Shown piece after piece: positions 63,036-64,000 of a stretch of DNA of 64,000 nt. Below the pieces are notes generated by a model. That model was not told the origin of the DNA, searched no databases, and saw only the letters and a list, made by a program, of their open reading frames with translations. Source of the DNA: Catenaria anguillulae PL171 (lineage: Eukaryota; Blastocladiomycota; Blastocladiomycetes; Blastocladiales; Catenariaceae). The position numbers and the translations under genes were made by a program. Location: positions 62,001 to 126,000 of the forward strand of contig MCFL01000042.1 in assembly GCA_002102555.1 (NCBI GenBank), in the 5' to 3' direction. Each line of letters begins with the position of its first letter. Position 1 is the first letter of the stretch.

Positions 63036-64000
63036 CTACACCTCCACCGACTTGTCCTCCGGTCCACGTAGGGCAGCCTCCAACGCAGTCCTTGAATCCT
63101 GAGGCATCTGGCTCACAACATCCCGGAACGCTTGAGGGCAAACCTTGGCCATGGCCATAATCCCTTGCACTGCAACGGGTCGCAGGACAGGTGCCCATGA
63201 GTGTGTCGGCGGAAAGCGGACAAGGACTCCAATCAAAACACTGGAAACAAGCATCGCCATTGATTTGTCCCTGTCGTTTCCTTCTGATCCTGAACACATG
63301 GCGCCGGCCAAGGCAATTGTCGCGACACACTCGGAAAATGCGGAAGGAGTGACTTGGACCGGATCGGTGAACACGATGACGATGAAATGTGGCAATAACA
63401 CCCTTGCGCACGCCTCAGCAAAGGTTCGTTGCTCTGAGCGTTTAGCCAACTGGAATAGGGAACGGGCGCATTGCAGGGTGACAATCGACAACTAAACAAA
63501 CACGCACAGAATTGTTGGCCTTCAAATATGGATACCATAGGTTCAATTTCGTATCGTACCTCAGGAACTTGAACGGCCTGTACAATGAGACCCGCCAGCC
63601 GAACGCGAATGTCGGCAAGTACTTCCGAGTTGAAAATACTTGCTACACAGATTGTTGAAGCAAGCAGACAGTTTGTCACAACTTGACGGTCGATTTGCAG
63701 GTTGGACTCGGCGTGCGAGATGAGAGTTGCTGCTAGGGAAACGGCCAAGCGCGAATTGGAATTGCGCTCCTCTTCGCTTGAAGGGTTGTCGAGAGCATGT
63801 TTGAGAATGGAGATCAATTTGCCGGCCCCTGGCGCAAGTGCTGACGTGGTTAGGGCTGCAGCATACAAGTGCATCATGAGCGGGATCCATTGCCGTGCTT
63901 GGCAGAGATGGCGCCAATGAGTTCGAGTGATTCATGGCACAACGCAAGGTGTTCGGGGCCAACCTCGCCAAAAATGGCCGCTGCACCTGGATCCACGAGG
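63036..64000 (-). CDS. HEATR5/Laa1-like HEAT-repeat protein, C-terminal part only
   Basis: The gene enters from the right edge, so its start is outside the window. Two exons are visible: one from beyond 64000 to 63560, and the last at 63036-63491, joined after VQVPE by a 68-bp intron. The sequence is helical with HEAT-like repeats (CHESLELIGAISAKHG, PLMMHLYAAALTTSAL, LIVQAVQVPE, TLQCARSLFQLAKRSEQR). It ends with FPPTHSWAPVLRPVAVQGIM and a final helix SRTALEAALRG, as HEATR5A/B and yeast Laa1 do. These very large proteins help AP-1 and clathrin function at the trans-Golgi network and endosomes. The frame breaks at 63890-63891, where TT stands for an expected TTT (coding strand AA for AAA); this is one base in a homopolymer. 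Other giant HEAT proteins are a less likely identity. Confidence 0.7.

Overview
This is a gene-dense, GC-rich nuclear segment of a fungus. Most introns are short, about 65-100 bp, with clear GT..AG borders; donors are often GTACGT, GTTCGT or GTGCGT. The gene set suggests an early-diverging zoosporic fungus, and Blastocladiomycota (the Catenaria, Allomyces and Blastocladiella group) is my best inference. It combines fungal markers (a Rim15-type kinase with its zinc finger, a DUF6604-type protein, a septin) with genes usual in flagellated or animal-like lineages: a type IIC Na,K-ATPase-like pump, an LRRCC1-like centriole/basal-body protein and a PPP1R21-like FERRY subunit. The species call is inference; no database search was possible.

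Layout, left to right. 1-5 kb: a Q/P-rich protein and two tandem metacaspase-like genes. 5.8-15 kb: a short aspartate/glutamate-type mitochondrial carrier, a septin, a VOC-fold protein and a large disordered protein. 16-19 kb: copy 1 of a dispersed 1.4-1.5 kb repeat and decayed sequence. 19.5-31 kb: a DUF6604-type protein, a coiled-coil pseudogene, the spliceosomal RBM22/SLT11 protein, the LRRCC1-like protein and RNA 3'-phosphate cyclase. 32.7-33.4 kb: a dead protein kinase. 34-39 kb: TMA7, a single-pass membrane protein, fructose-1,6-bisphosphatase and a cold-shock-domain/RGG protein. 41-42.4 kb: a polyQ/His protein. 43.4-44.8 kb: repeat copy 2. 44.8-64 kb: the PPP1R21-like protein, a mitochondrial protein, the Na,K-ATPase-like pump, ribosomal protein uL23, the Rim15-like kinase, a seven-helix membrane protein and the C-terminus of a HEATR5/Laa1-like protein.

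Spliced models were built by hand by joining frames at GT..AG sites. Exon lengths sum to whole codons for every intact model, which is a strong internal check. Four genes (FBPase, cold-shock protein, seven-helix protein, HEATR5-like) need one or two single-base changes in short homopolymers to read through. The recurrence points to homopolymer errors in the assembly rather than four dying genes, but reads are needed to decide. A fifth gene (polyQ protein) has an exact 10-bp tandem duplication that changes its C-terminal frame.

There is no operon-like organisation. Several neighbours are tightly packed: the LRRCC1-like and RtcA genes converge with 70 bp between stops, TMA7 and the single-pass membrane protein with 82 bp, and the PPP1R21-like and mitochondrial genes share a 311-bp divergent promoter. 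I saw no convincing tRNA, rRNA, CRISPR array, transposase or reverse transcriptase. The most notable items are a 6-nt microexon in the Rim15-like kinase, altered cation-site residues in the IIC pump, and the paired dispersed repeat whose two copies differ at the TATA box and the start codon.
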